Numbered from the stretch's first letter, positions 1-13,858 are shown. The stretch: 64,000 bases of DNA from Rhynchonema sp. JSB1_4 (GCA_030248065.1 JASAMV010003875.1:1-64000), one strand, 5' to 3'. Made by a program: numbers and translations. The notes: generated by a model from the sequence alone, not told the origin.

Positions 1-60
1 ATTATGTGCTCTAAACGGACAACAAAACATGTCATGAATGTTACAGTAAAATTTAAAATA

Positions 61-740
61 CAAGGGGGGGCTGTATTTTTTCACTGACCCCTTTTCTCCG
101 GGCTGTATTTTTTTTTTCCGGGGGGCTAAATTTTTTCACTGCCTCAAAATTGTAAGAAAATGTTACAGAAAATTTTGCCTAAAATGGAGTTCTGTCAGGG
201 TGTTACTGGTCATTATTGAGATGTTTTTAAGTGTCCCGATCTTCCATAAAAGGCTTTACGTAATCATATACTCAACCACAAACGTTGTACACAAGGTGTC
301 TTATACAAGAACTTGACTTTACGACCCCACAAGTGGGGAATTCCAAGTTGGGGGGCTGTATTTTTGGGGGGCTCTATTTTTCACTGACCCCTTTTAGGGG
401 CTGTATTTTTTTTTGGGGGGGGGCTGTATTTTTTCGCTGCCCAAAATCTCAAAAAATGTTCCAAAAATTACCCCTAAAATAGAGTTCTGTCAGGGTGTTA
501 CTGGTCATTATTGAGTGTTTTTAGGTGCAGATCTTCCATAAAAGGCTTTACGTAATCATATACTCAACCACAAACGTTGTACACAAGGTGTCTTATACAA
601 GAACTTGACTTTACGACCCCCCACGTGGGGAATTCCACGTTGGGGGGCTGTATTTTTGGGGGGGGCTCTTTTTTTCACTGACCCCTTTTGGGGGGGGCTG
701 TATTTTTGGGGGGGCTCTATTTTTGGGGGGCTCTATTTTA
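61..740. repeat. 292-bp tandem repeat, about 2.2 copies
   Basis: The block from about 183 to 400 recurs at about 475 to 700. The landmark AGGCTTTACG is at 251 and again at 543, giving a period of 292 bp. A partial third copy lies at 61-182. Each unit ends in several GGGGGGCTGTATTTTT-like runs. Short ORFs here come from the repeat and carry no recognisable domain. Confidence 0.85.
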
Positions 741-1989
741 GGGAATACGGTACCTGTGCGCAACTATCAAGCCTTAACACACTACTGTATGGGGGATGTT
801 ACTTAGCGGGCTCTATTCCGGTGGGGAGGCCGCGCCAGGCACAACAACCGCCTTAATTTTTACCTAAAATAGACATCTTAGGCCTAAAATGGGCATTTTT
901 AGGCCTAAAATGGGTAATTTTTATGTCGATGTCATAGTAGTGGCTGGGGGGGTTACCCCCCCTCTGAGTACTTACCTACCACAAAACCCGAGGGGGCGGT
1001 TGGGGGGTGGAGTACTTACCTCTCACAACTCCAAATCATACCTCTCACAAGCAATTTTATGCCTTTTAAGGCAAAAATCGGTGTTTTTTCACCTCATTTC
1101 CCCAAAAATCGCACCCACCCATAATACCTATTTTTAGGCGATTTTCGGCGAAAAATTGGAAAAAGTACTACTTTTAGCTCAATTTTTGGCCAAAATTGTA
1201 TCACAAAAACGGTGTTTTTTCGCCTTTTTGGGTGACCAAAATCATACCTCTCACGCTTCCGGTCCCAACCCCGCATCATACTTACCTCCCACACATGGGC
1301 CTGCCACTACACTGGCCGATGTTGTCAAAAGTCGCCAAAATACCCTTTTATGGAAAATTTTTTCCAAAAAGGGCCAAAAATCGGTCAAAGTTTCCACATC
1401 AAAACGTGACTTTTTCCTGAATTTGGGTCTTCCTCCCCAGGGAGGTACAGTAACCGCCGCTCGGAAAAAAAGGGATAGGTACACTAACCGCCGCGCCGGA
1501 CCAGGAACTACACTGCTCACCACTTTTTGGGGCTCTATTCCGCGGGGCTGTATTTAGGTTCTTACGGTAAGCAGTACCCAATACCAGTGTAGTTCCTGGG
1601 GGAGAAGGGTGTCTCGTCTGGCCTGGCCACAACCAGTGTTGGAGGTACTCTGGAGGGGGGGATACCTACTCTACCAGAGTCGATGGCCTGGGGGGTATGT
1701 ACGTAGGGGGGGGGTTGGGGGGGTTAGGTTTTGGGGTGAAAATTTTTGATGTGTTTATTATGTGTGGAATCGTGTGAAAACGTAGTATTTGCGCGCGTAG
1801 CGCGCGAATTTTGGGTAATTTGAGGTAAAAACCACTGATTTTACACTAATTTTGGCCCTTTTGGTCAAAAATTGGCACTTTTGGGGCAAAATCGGGGGGG
1901 GGGGGGCGGGTTACCTACTGTACCAGGCGAGGGGGGATACCTACTGTACTGGGGGCGCGACCCCCACCTCCAACACTGGCCACAACTGC
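741..1989. other. G/C-skewed repeat-rich stretch without a recognisable gene
   Basis: This stretch contains short direct repeats such as two copies of TAGGCCTAAAATGGG near 880-915, repeated CATACCTCTCACAA units, and long G runs near 1700 and 1895. Overlapping ORFs on both strands are low-complexity and resemble no family I know. The ATF6 promoter and 5' UTR presumably lie at its right end, but I see no defined promoter element. Confidence 0.5.
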
Positions 1990-4900
1990 ATGAAGATGAT
2001 TTTGCAGTTCGACAATTGTCCACTTTTGGAGCGCGTGATTCGTGAAACATTGAATGGCACAGTGGACGATCTGTTGGGTGACGATCCGTGGCAGAATATG
2101 ATGGACAATGGGGATGTACAGGTGCACGAGGATGGGTATGAAAGTGAGTTGGGCTCTGCAATGCGTTATTGGACCTTATTTTGAGATTAGCGATAACATT
2201 TATTGGTCGGTCGACCAGTGTTCGGTCAGGTGGATCCTTGAGTGAAGGAGGTGAACGTGGACTTTGATCTACTACAATAGGACAATAGACAATCAGCAGT
2301 GACTTTTGTCCAATGTTCGTGTTCGATTCTCTAGTCACAAATTGAGTTGAAAGAAAATTTTAGCGGATAGCAGATTTCCAGCGTATCAAAGTTTACAAAA
2401 TAATACAATGTGTGTAAAACGACATCTGTTCATCTTACATTGCAATTGAAGAAATTGTCACCCCGCTTTCGAAATCGGGCCTGTAAGTCTGATGTGGGCT
2501 CTGGCTATATCCTGAAACTAAAGCCAAGACCAACGCAAAATCGAGGTTTCAAGTTGACGCATTGATTCACAGGTGATTGTCACGAGAGCACATCGAGTGG
2601 CGGCAACAGCGCCGATGACACACAAACGTGGTCGAGTGCAGCATCGACCGGCGAACAGAGTCCGACTGGCAGCACTGCACCACAACTGTCACCAGCAGGG
2701 GTGGGGGTCGAGGTGAGATGATGAGAAAGCACGATTGTGTGGCTGCACTAAATTGAATCGAATCAGTTTTTGCGCCATTTCGTTCTTGGTTCTTGTTGGT
2801 GTTGAGTGATTTGCAATGGAACCGCGTTGTGAACAACACAAATAGATTTACTAACTGGTAACTGACTTGTGAAACATAACCAGTTCGAACGGAGACAACG
2901 TCACTATCGCAGTTTGGCAAAAATAACTTTCTTGTTACCTCTGTACGTTTAACTTACGACGTTAGACTATCCATTTATGTCGTGATGCTTTATCGATACC
3001 TTTACTTCCGTGAATTTACCTATGCCGTTGTTCGGTAAAATGATAGTTACTGTTATGAAATTTTTATTCGTTTTTCAGCCAATCACTCCATCACAGCCGA
3101 GTTCGACTGATGACGACAACAGCAGCTGTTCAGTTGAGGTTCACGCTCAAACCGGTTTCAAACCAGAAACTGCATCCAACATCACCGGACCGAAACGAGG
3201 GCCTGCTGAGCAACAGCAAGAACAACCCCAGCGGCGTATTTTGCTTATCAGAAAACCGCAGGACAAAAACAAGTTGGGGACGGCCAGTAATGGGGGTGTT
3301 CTCAAGAAGACAATCAAGGCTGTGTCGGTGCCATTGATTCATGGAAATGGACAAAATCGAACACCTATCCAAACTCAAGGTTTACTTTGAGTGCTTCTGG
3401 CTTAATTTTGGTAGATTTTGTTCTTCGTCGCTTTGAAACCACGTTTAATTGGTTCCCGGCTGATAATTTTTTTCATCAATGATGAAAGTAGTTAGTGGTT
3501 TGAGTCGACGAGCGAGTAATGAAAGTTCTTTTGCGTGTCAGCCCACGCTACTGTGACACAAAGTGCACGTCCAGTGGTTGATGCCCCGCCAGCAAACGTG
3601 CAGAACGAAGACATCAAGCCGCAACAATTGTTGGTGCTGGTGCCAACGAGCAGCCAAGCATTTGTGTCGCCCATGCAGCCGATCAAACAGCAACTGCAGG
3701 TATTCTGATGTTGAGGTTATTCTGCATCTGGGTATTTGTGTAACCATTTGTCGTGAACGTCATCCCCCTTGCCTTGATTCCACTGATGGACCGAGCAGCA
3801 GGCTATCGTCACTGCGACTGCATCGCATAGTTACAGATGCATTGCTTAATAATCGCTACTTTCCTGTTCGCTGTTATCTTGATTGCTGTTTCTGGTCAAC
3901 CGAAACAAAAAAATGTGCTGAAAGTTGAAAGATGCAAAATATTCGCCCAAGCCCCGCACCATAATGTTTCCCGTGTTACAGACCGCTGTGCGTCACAAAA
4001 TGCCCACGAGTCTGACGGCAGTCCATCGTCCCATGTGCGTGTCCAGCAAAGTGCATCCGTACATGCCACGACCAATCACCTTGCCCCATACACGATCAGC
4101 TGTTGGTTAGTTTGGTTGTGTTGTGTCGGAGGACGAACTGTGGCTGTCGGAAGTAAAAAACGTGGCGTCTTGCGTGGAATTTTAGAGCAAAACAGGACAA
4201 AAATAAGCATTTCGGCCGAAAATGGCCCTGATATGAGTGTTTACGCGGTCGAATGGATAGAATGGTATATGGATTTTTGGGTGTTTGTGGCCGAAAAAGG
4301 CTCATGAAGCCTTCCGTTGGTGGATAGTCCCCCCGGGCCGCTACACTGCGCCCGACACCCGGCATTGCCCGGTCCCTGGTTTAACATAGAAAGTAGTAAG
4401 TTGTGTCTTGGAGCTCTCAATAGGATCACTTCAGAGCGCGCTTTTTGTTGTGCCATCCAATTTCATTGTTTGCTCAGCTACACCAAATTTGCTAACTCAT
4501 TTGATACCCACCAAACGTCCTGATTCCGCCTTGCAGTGCTGCCCCAATTGACGACCTACTCCACCCGTCCAAGCCCTTGTGTGACCCCGGCACTGTCGAC
4601 TGTGAGCAGCAGTTGTGGTCTGATGTCACCCAGTCCGAGTCCGAACGATTTGGATTGTCGGAATAGATTGGAATTGAGAAAGATCAAGAATCGTGAAGCT
4701 GCACAGCTGTCGAGGACCAGACGGAAAGAGGTCAGTCAGTGAGTGTTAATCACACCAGCAGGACCGAAGGACCACACAAACGCGAGTGACGTGTTACGCA
4801 CTGACCCTCTCGTTGACATTTTTCCGTCTTGGGGGAAGTCTACCGGTGGAATTGTTTGTTAGAATTTAGTCGTCCCGTCCGTACACTGATTTCGGAAAAC

Positions 4901-7900
4901 AGGCAACGCTTATGCAGAATATATGGTTTATCGCCATGATGCGTTTTTATACATTCTAATGGTGTGCATACTGTGCCGCACTGCAGACTTGCAATTGAAA
5001 TTTTCTTTAATTGCAGTACATCACCCATTTGGAGCGCGAAGTACAATATTACCATGACGAAAATCAACAATTGAAACAGGAAAATGAACAGCTCAGACAA
5101 GAGGTAAGCGTTTTTCGTTCGGAAATTCTAATTTGTGATTGCTTTGTTTCTTTTGTGGTGAGATGAATAGAAGCTGTAAGATGGCAAGCTCATGCGTGTT
5201 GCAGTTTCTCTTCGCCTTGTTTTCTCAGAATTTGTACGTCGTTAACGAACCAGTTTCAAACGCACTGAAATGATAAACAGCCAACCCATTGTTGTTGTTT
5301 GCAGCTTGCCTACTACAAATCCGGTGTTGTTCACAATTCTGATCCGAGTCCTGGTGCGTTGAGTACGCCCGGCCTTGAAAACACAGGGTTCGGCTTTGAT
5401 CTGGATGATACGATGACTTTTGCTGGTTAATATCGTTTTCAACTTTTCTTCAGATTGTTTCTTGTTGCGCTCATTTTCAAGAATCACATTTGTCTGCCTT
5501 TTCTCCAGGCGGCAATCCCCTACTTGGCTCGGTCAACCAAACACCGTTACCCGATCTGGAAAAGGACCACAATTCTCCGTTGATGCTGAGCTCCGGTTCT
5601 GGAACGAGAAAACTCCTCACCAGATCATCAACAGGTCTGGTGCTGTGCGCGTTGGCACTGTTATTCACAGTGAATTTGGGATCAATGTTCAAGTGAGTTT
5701 CCATATGTTCTTTTGTCTCTGATCTGGTGTTTTCATCTGCACGTTTCATGCCATAAATCAGTTCTGCTTTTCCTGTATTCCGTTCTTTGGTGAGCGCGTC
5801 CCCATTTTGTTGTTGGTGTCCACCCTTTGTGGCTATCATGCAGGAACAGACAAAAGTGTACGAAACCGCTTCTGCTTTCAAAAATACGTTGGCTATTTTT
5901 AGACTTCCTAGACGTGCGTGCATGGTTTGTTAGTTGTCGTTCAGCCAACCAGCTGAGTAAATAAAGGCTCGTGCCAGGCAGACCGGGTGTGCTGCCTGGT
6001 TAGTAACAAACTAGGTGCCATGTTATTCAGCATGTTGTATGTTTCCAGTTGGTTACCTGCCAATATTTGCATACAGTATTGGCAGTTAGTTAGTCAGGCG
6101 TATGTGTACCTATGTATGCCTTACACGCAATTTCAAATGGGAATCCACAGACCGTTATGCAAACACGGGTGGCTGCAAAACCGGGGAACGGTTTATTTGT
6201 GGCCTGCCTTCGTGGCGTTTGTGCTTATCGCCTTTTGACTTTACATTGTGTTTGTGTGTATATTGTTTTGGTGGTATAACAACCTTAGAAAAATTGGACG
6301 GGGGTTTCTGAAAGTTGGCATTTGATTTGAATTGAAATTATGTACGTATGGTATTCACCCCGCCCGCAGTTACAAACTGCAGTTTAATCAGCGGGTTAAT
6401 GTGCTGCAACATTGTTATATCTTTGGTATCAAAAGCGTTGCATCCCTTCCAAAAAGCATGAAGGTTGATAGGTAATACGTGTCACAATGCCTGATTTTCC
6501 AACGTCGCTCACATTGCACTTTTCAGTCAGTTTCAACCCGTGCAAACGTTCGATGATCGAAAATCGATAATCGGCGAAGTACCGTTCAATGAATACGAAA
6601 TACGAAGTGCTGCCAAGGTGAACGATTGCTGTTTTCATATTTTTTGTGATTGGTTGTCTTGTTTCAAGACGGACCTGAAATGATGTTGGGTGTGTTGCGC
6701 GCGGTAGATGGCAAGCTGGATGATGTTACGCACGTTGGTGGCCCTGTCAGAGCACCTGATTCAGCGTTGGTTGTAACTGATGCTGATGCTGCGAAACCAA
6801 AAATAAGTACTCTAATTTTCACAAAAAATATTCGTGTCTACTTTCAGCTGGGTCATCGCACCCTGATGGGTTTGGACCCAAACTTCAGCTCAGGGGACGC
6901 TGTGCCCCTCGAGAACAACTGGCTGTTGCGTCGAATGAATGAATTCAAAAGTGACAAGTCAAAAAATTCCACCTTGAAAACGCAGGATTGTCAGAACTAC
7001 CAAGTGAATGAAACTGAATCGCTCAGGTGCGTGTGGTGTGAACTTGTTCTTTTTAGTAGTGAGTCGTAGTTTACAGTCGGATACGACAGGTGAAGTAAAA
7101 CTATCAACAGTCCAACTGGCGTCGATAACCAAATAAAAACGGCTTTGTTTATGGAGGAATTTTTTTTGCCCATTGATGCCTCCATCCACAATTCTTTCTA
7201 TTGTGGGCAAACATTTTGGCTGTGATTTTTTGCCTTGTTTTCGTTTTATGCCGGATGATTGAGAATATACTGTACATCAAGGTTTCCGTATCAAAATCTC
7301 ACAATAAGCACAGTTGAGGGATATTAGCATCAATCTAATCATATTTGTGTGAAAGCATGACTGATGCTTTTACGAAAACAGCATGACAAAATCTAGTGAT
7401 AATTTTGACCAATTGGGGCATGTTAGTACCTCTTGGTTGTATCGCACCACAATAGTTAGTTTATTGACAGTGTTTTCAGGCTCAACGATGCTTTATCCAA
7501 CTGGGTTGCTCAACACGCCGTCCGGTTACCCCTACCCCTTCACGAACCTGAGGTTTCACGCACTAACAACGCATTACTTGATGTGGTATCACCCAGCAAT
7601 GTATCGCTCGGTTATGGCAGTGTGAATGCAAAGAAAGAGAAAATCTCGGAGAGGAGGAAGAGCGCGGCCAAGCGGAGGCAAACAATGAATGCCGCCACCA
7701 AGAAAGAGGGACAGAGAGAAAATGTAGACATGAACAAACGAATGCTAAAAACGTTGGTGTTACTTTTATTCCGTTATTTTGTTTTTATTTACTGCTTTTA
7801 ACGTTTGATCGTGGATAATTTTTCCAGTTTCCCCGGCGAGAACAAACACGCTCAGATCAAAATGCCCACATCGCACGTGCGCTACCTGGAGCTGGTGGCT

Positions 7901-8578
7901 GCCTTGCAGGACAGGGACGATACGTACTATTTGGTGTCGTTGAATGTTAGTGCATTTAATAGCTAATTTGGTGACTTACAAATGCCGGTTCGTTATGTTA
8001 GCCGCGGAAAAAATGGTTTTCTTTTCCACCTGCAACCACAGCATAAAATAAAATAGTGATTGTGTGCGTGATTTGACAGGATTACCTCGTGCTGCCCGGC
8101 ACCAACATCACGGCATCGTCATGGCGCACACGCAGACCGCGCATGTCATTGGTGGTGCCTGCGTTCAGTGCGAGCACAAGGGTCGATATTGGTACGGTTG
8201 CGTCGGGCACTACCTTACTTTTGTGTTTGTGCAATCGTTTCCTGTTTACCTTGGACCCATACGAAAGCCAATGGTCGGATCAGACGGTTCTTGCCTTGTT
8301 TGACTTGCGTTGGTCAGAAGGTTACTAATTTTGGCCTGCGTAAACAAGGCAGGCCTCAGCCATTGTGATGCTACCGGCATTGGTGATCGTATACTGGGAT
8401 GCACCTTCGTTTATTGTTTCCATTCAACACAACCGTGATTGAATCGATATTTATTTCCATTCGTTCAATTGCAGGCAACGGCACAACAGTGGTGCCGTTG
8501 ATGCGCATTGAATGCGAAGTCACAAACATGCAACAGGTCGAGCTACCCAATTCGCTGCTGACTGAACAAAACGCGTAG
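1990..8578 (+). CDS. ATF6: ATF6-family membrane-tethered bZIP transcription factor
   Basis: Fifteen exons join in phase to about 779 codons: 1990-2143, 2573-2712, 3079-3379, 3542-3699, 3982-4105, 4537-4730, 5017-5103, 5305-5425, 5509-5692, 6527-6617, 6848-7026, 7480-7752, 7828-7945, 8080-8191, 8475-8578. Human ATF6 has 670 residues. The N-terminus is acidic, Ser/Gln-rich and looks like an activation domain. The basic region contains KIKNREAAQLSRTRRKE (near residues 341-357) and runs into a leucine zipper in exons 7-8. A transmembrane helix spans about residues 469-487. The luminal part has RTLM (about 522-525), which fits the S1P consensus RxLZ, then NETESLR and the conserved C-terminal ATF6 fold ending MRIECEV. 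In this family ER stress moves the protein to the Golgi, where S1P and S2P release the bZIP half to activate chaperone genes. The first exon could have an unseen upstream partner; internal joins are well supported. Confidence 0.9.
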
Positions 8579-10657
8579 TGGGCTCTTCGCATTTTTTGTC
8601 TTTGTGGGCGTCTTAAACTCACTATCCTCTTGTGAAACGTTATCTAAAGATGTAGTGACCTAATTGTGCGATGTTTCATTCTGTTTACTCATGTGTATTG
8701 TTGAATACTGCAATGTCTTATTGCCCTATCGCATTGTATCTATTATACCGTGTGAACATTGTTATCGTGCTTATTATGCAATGTCTACTGCCTTCTTGTT
8801 ATACACAATTAACTATTACTTTTGTTCCTATTCCTATTTGCCTCTTCTTCCTTGGTATTTCTCTTTTTCCTTCGTTCTCTCAATTGTTTTATTTGTACAT
8901 TTATGGGTATTTTTGCGGAAAGTTTTGGAGTGTTTTGTTGGGAAATCTCTTGTGCGTTTAAACTAGTGTCAGTCACTCGTTGTAGATTTTAGTGGGTAAT
9001 TTTTATAAGTCTTGTCAGTTACAAATTCTTGCATTGGGTGGTACGTGTGTTAAAAAGTTGTCGTGTGCAGGTGACACCAACTTTTTTCTATAATCAAACA
9101 TTTTTGATGAGAAATTTGTTTCAAAACGCGATTTCTCATTATGTGCGTGTGCCTTCTATTTTCTATCTTTTACCTCTAATTTTATGAAGAATTGTATCAT
9201 TCAGTTTCTTTTCCAGATGCGTTACCTATGAATCTTTTGTGATCGACTCAGACCTTCAACCCAGACACTATGGAACATTCCGAAAATCTTTGTTTTATCT
9301 GAGCGGATGAATTTTTCTGCAATTTCTTGATGTTATGAAAGTGTCCGTGTTATTTTCAATATGATTTTTTTTGTGTTGTGTTTTATGCGCTGTTATCCAG
9401 TTATTTTTCACCAGTTACCTTTGGAATCGTCGCTTTGGGTACTTGTTTTTTATTATCCCTATCTGATGAAAAAATGTTTTATTTGTCAGCGTATGTAAAC
9501 TAATTGGTAATCGCTGATCATGCAATTTTTTGCTACAAGCTTGGGCGATTTTTTGTAGTAACGCTGTGTCAAACCTCCATTGAGCAATGTGTCGTCTGTG
9601 TTACATATGTACTGTATATTGATTTTTCAAAGCGTTCAAAAAATCTGAATGTCCAGACAAACGGGATCTGGCAGCGATGAAACTGTATCAGAAATTATAC
9701 CAAACTTGGCGAGTGTCCAAAAGTGTCAAAACGACGGTTGTTGTGTCGGTATTTATTCGGTATCGGTAATATAACCACATGTATCTGTTGTCGTAGTGTT
9801 AATGTTACTGCAGTGCGCGCGTGAAATAAAAGAAGCGAAAAAATATTTTTATTATTTCGATGTTTGGTGTTATCGGTTTACCAGTGCTTTCTAAGCACGC
9901 AACCGAGTCGTTGTGCAAAAACTGGTTGCTTACCTGTTCACTGCTTGCAAGTTTGGTGTGAATGTGAAACGGTTAGCTACTGGCTAATGTTTGATTTGTA
10001 TATTTTTATTTTTTCCACTTTTCATTGTATCCCAGAAACGCGGAGTGATTGGAGTCTGTTGTGATCACCTTTCGTGTGCACTGAACGGATCATTTTTGGT
10101 TTGGATACGGTAGTTTGCAAGCTTTCAATTTGCAAGATCGTATTCTGTGGGTCACAAAATTTCCAGATCCCCAAAATATGACAGTTTGCTAACTTGAGGA
10201 ACATTTGGCGACAAAAGAACGTTTGTGGGAAAAACGGTTTTCCCCCAAAAAGCAAACTGTACGCCACTGTCAGCGATTGCCGCGTTTTGCTGTGCCCGAC
10301 CCAAGACCGGCAGTTTTTGTTTTCTGAATAAAACCAGCTTTGCACAAAGTCCAATATTTTCGCAGTATTTACCACACACAGCGTTTTTGGGTTAACGAAC
10401 TGTTGTTTCTGGTCAGCAAATACTGCGTTTCTTATCACAAATTTATAGTAGCTTCGCTTTTTGTTTGCGGGTCAAACACTGAGCCAGAGGTCTGTTTCTT
10501 TACATACGTGCCTTGTAAGGCATTGGAATGTTTGGGCCGCCGGAAGATATGTATTGCTTGTATTTGCGAAACAGAAGGTACATCATCGTTTATCCTCAAA
10601 ATTCACGTTTTTTTTCAGAAGCAGCCAAATTCCAAGATTATCAGTAATCCAATCAGC
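8579..10657. other. 3' flank of ATF6 and AT-rich intergenic DNA
   Basis: No conserved coding sequence is visible. ORFs at 8664-8966 are hydrophobic translations of T-rich DNA next to the ATF6 stop and probably 3' UTR. An AATAAA at 9825-9830 could end a long 3' UTR. Upstream of AGPAT an ORF runs from 10340, but only the part from the ATG at 10658 looks like protein. Confidence 0.5.
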
Positions 10658-13600
10658 ATGCAACACCAACACCTTGACATCAAGGACTGCGCATTCTATC
10701 CTGCATTCATCTGGGTGGTACTGTTGTTGTTGGTGGTCTGTCCGTTGTTGTGGAAGATCAGCTCGACGTTTCGCTATCAAGTCAAGGTTGGTTGGTCAAA
10801 CATCGTCGGTTGCGCCAACGCACTGACTTTATTTTGGGGTCACCACCAGAATGGCCACCTGGTGTATTCGCACTAAGGATTACCTGGTGCCCGTAGTTTA
10901 CTCAACATCAGTAAGCCATATCATACCACAAACCAAAACTGTCCGACTTTGAACGACTCATTATTAGGGCTAGAGAGATGTCGGGTGTCGGCTGTCGGGT
11001 GCCAAAAAGTGTTGGTGTCGGGTGTCGGGTACCCCCAGATGTCGGGTTTTTTGGGACCCGACACTTACGGTTCAAAACATCAGTGTTGCTGAGAGAAGAA
11101 TTTTGAGAGAAAATTTTCTTAGAGCCAAATGTTTCCGAAGACGCAGAATGTGACATTTTGGTGTTTATTTCGTGTGAAAATACTTGAATTCAGTAACTTG
11201 AGCCAAAAAATTGCACTCATGATGCAAATGAGCAAAAGTCGGGTGTCGGGTTTTTTCAAAAACTAGATGTCGGGTGTCGGGTTTTTTTGCAACTGTCGGG
11301 TGTCGGCTTTTTTTCTGAGATGTCGGGTGTCGGGTACTTCCAGATGTCGGGTGTCGGGTGTCGGCCCCCCCGACCTCTAACCCTACTCATTATGCAAACA
11401 GTGATGTTCCTTGCAGGTGTTTGGCATCTACTCGTGTGCGTTCCTGACCCCGTTTCTCAGTTTCCCATGGATTCTGTTGCATCCGTACGAGCCGAATAAT
11501 CATCGGTCGGTTTTAACTACCGTAGGCAGGGATGCCTCCTGAGATACTCTGAGTTTACGAGCGAGCGAGTCGTCAGATCAGCGAAGATTGTATCAAGACG
11601 TAGAGTTTCTTTTTATGCCATCTGAGTTCCCAAAGGTGACGCAGCATTGATTCACCGAGTACTAATGTTGCAAACAATAGCCCCATTATTACCCCCATTG
11701 TGTTTCAGTGTCGTGTTCCGTATCTTCAAACGCATCACCTGGTGGGCATCGATCGATTGGCGGGTCATCGATTTTCACCATCTCGAATTCGACGGTCCGT
11801 GTGTGATCATGGCCAATCATCAGAGCTCGGTCGATTTACATGGTGTGTTGGCGTGCCGCGCTGGTTTGCTCAATTTGTAGTGATTTGATTACCATTAGGC
11901 ACTCTTCACCAGGCATAGGGCAATGTCGGCTGTCGAGGGGCGGCATCCAAAAAAGTGTTGGTGTTGGACGCTTCCTCTCCCCCCACGCCGATTCATATTC
12001 TTCACTAATATTCACTTGGCATTGTAGCAGGTTTGTGCAAATCAAGCACACTGTGGGACATGTAATGAGACGTATGACCGACGAGACCTTTTCAGAAGAA
12101 ACCAACAGAATGAGTTATTTGGACAACTGGTGAATGAAGTTTCATTTTTGATCAAAAATATCACGTCACTACGGCAAGACCGGACAGATCGCAAGTTTGA
12201 TTTCGTCTCACATAGAGTGCTCATTTCGGGTTTAACTGCAGATCGGTGACTGAAGTAGCGTTAAAAGCTATTCACTGCATGGAGAGATTTGACGCAAAGA
12301 GGATCTCCGCAAGGAGAGTGCAGTAGCCATGTGGGGCACAATAGTTCCGTTTGGACGCAGGTATGGGTGATGTGTGGCCCGACCGCGGTGTGTGCATGAT
12401 CAAAAAGTCGTTGTCCTACGCCGGACTGTTCGGTATTGCGGCACACATGTCGCAGGCGGTGTTCATTGACAGGTTGGTTGGTGTGTACAGTAGCTACCAG
12501 TTTGTCTTTGTTTTATTGTGGTGTCCGGATTGTTTTTTGTTATGCTTTGGTGCTCCTGGTTAGTGTGGTGGTGTCTGTCCTATCCCCTTTATAATAAGGA
12601 GCGTCGGAGCCCGTTCGTGTGGGTTTGGGCGACCACATGGAATGTTCATCAAATGATGTGCATAGGGTTGCTCATATATAACAGAATTTACTTAAATGTC
12701 GCACTAAGACGGGAAACGCTGGAAACATCTTTTAGGACACGCTGTATTTAGCGTTGTTCATTTTCAGGTTCAATCCGCAGGACGCCCGCACCACAATGGT
12801 TGCTACTGTGAAGAAAGTGAAGGATTTGAAAGTATAATTTTGTTTCACTGGTTTTTTTGATTTTATTCGTTAATTATGATCAAAATTTGTATCTGAAAAC
12901 ATCGAATTGCCTTCCAGCTCAAACTGTTCGTTTTCCCCGAGGGCACGAGAAATCACGAGGACGGCCTGTTGCCGTTCAAAAAGGGCGGCTTTCACCTTGC
13001 TGTTCAGGCACAGGTTGTGAATTATTTATGAAATTGAGTGGTTACGTGCAAAATATGCCAATCTTTTTTCAGATCCCCATTGTTCCTGTCGTGTTTTCGT
13101 CGTACAAACCATTCTACAGCAGAAAGGAGAGGAGATGGACGCCCAGTGAGTTTGATTTGTGATGGCATGTTTCAACGATCCAACAAATATCAGCTGAACA
13201 AACGATCGCAATTGCTTTTTTTCGGCGTCATAACTTAGAGAAAGATCACATCGCGATCGACTGATTTTAAACTGGTTGCATGAATGTTTCGACTGATGTA
13301 TTGTGCAAGTGCAAGCAGATGCAGGTCAGTGTCCACTCCCTCCTTGTAGTGCCATCATGATCATGCATGACCCGACCCGTCATTGTCATCAGGGTGAAAA
13401 ACATTCGCGATAGTGGTAATTATGGTGTTAGAGCTAAACATGAACATGGAAAAAATTGTATTTCGGGTTTCGGGTCTATCTGGCTGAGCCCCTGGAGACA
13501 GATTAGGGACCAAAGTATCGCTCGAAAATATGTATCACCCACCATACAGTATCTACTGTGCACTGTATTTCAATTGCAGACGGTCGCGCTTTGATCAAGG

Positions 13601-13752
13601 TGCTGCCTCCGATATCCACAGTTGGTCTGTCTACTAACGAAGATGTCGCTCAACTGACAGAAAGCACACGTTTGTTGATGTTGAATGCTTTCAACGAGTT
13701 ATCAACTCAAGCAGCTGAATTGTGCGCTGAATCAGGCAAGAAAAATGATTAG
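10658..13752 (+). CDS. AGPAT: 1-acyl-sn-glycerol-3-phosphate acyltransferase (LPAAT)
   Basis: Eight exons join to 289 residues: 10658-10786, 11417-11505, 11709-11842, 12361-12472, 12768-12831, 12918-13013, 13073-13145, 13580-13752. The family makes phosphatidic acid from lysophosphatidic acid and acyl-CoA at the ER membrane. Acyltransferase motif I is NHQSSVD (about residues 109-115), with catalytic His and Asp. VFIDR precedes the acceptor-binding region. Motif III is FPEGTR (about 182-187) and motif IV is IPIVPVV (about 209-215). The N-terminus is hydrophobic ([12 protein letters not shown]), as expected for a membrane anchor. Length matches human AGPAT1/2 at about 280. Intron 1 contains an intact hAT-like MITE and intron 3 a fragment of a related repeat. 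The ATG at 10658 was chosen because similarity begins there; an upstream exon ending near 10618 may be 5' UTR. Confidence 0.9.
10965..11385. mobile_element. hAT-like MITE with 8-bp target duplication
   Basis: The element begins TAGGGCTAGAG and ends CTCTAACCCTA, forming imperfect terminal inverted repeats. It is flanked by the exact 8-bp duplication CTCATTAT at 10957-10964 and 11386-11393. Inside are many TGTCGGGTG units. It has no ORF of its own and lies in AGPAT intron 1. Confidence 0.85.
11921..11975. repeat. Fragment related to the TGTCGGGTG MITE
   Basis: GTCGGCTGTCG followed by an AAAAGTGTTGGTG segment matches the left part of the element at 10965-11385 with mutations. It lies in AGPAT intron 3. 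Confidence 0.5.
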
Positions 13753-13858
13753 TTTGTCGATTCGGCTTATTTGCGTACCGTATGCTCATTTTTCTGTTTC
13801 CATCAATTCTGAAGCTTCTTGTCAACATTTGTATGGGTTTGTTTTGCAAACGAGACCC

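Noticed and set aside
6669..6806. Coding use of 6669-6806 as part of an ATF6 exon
   Set aside because: The frame is open, but the phase is wrong after exon 6527-6617. Splicing to the strong acceptor at 6847 keeps phase and continues the conserved luminal sequence.
8664..8966. Hydrophobic ORFs that look like membrane proteins
   Set aside because: T-rich DNA directly after the ATF6 stop gives such ORFs by chance; two frames overlap and neither has a partner exon.
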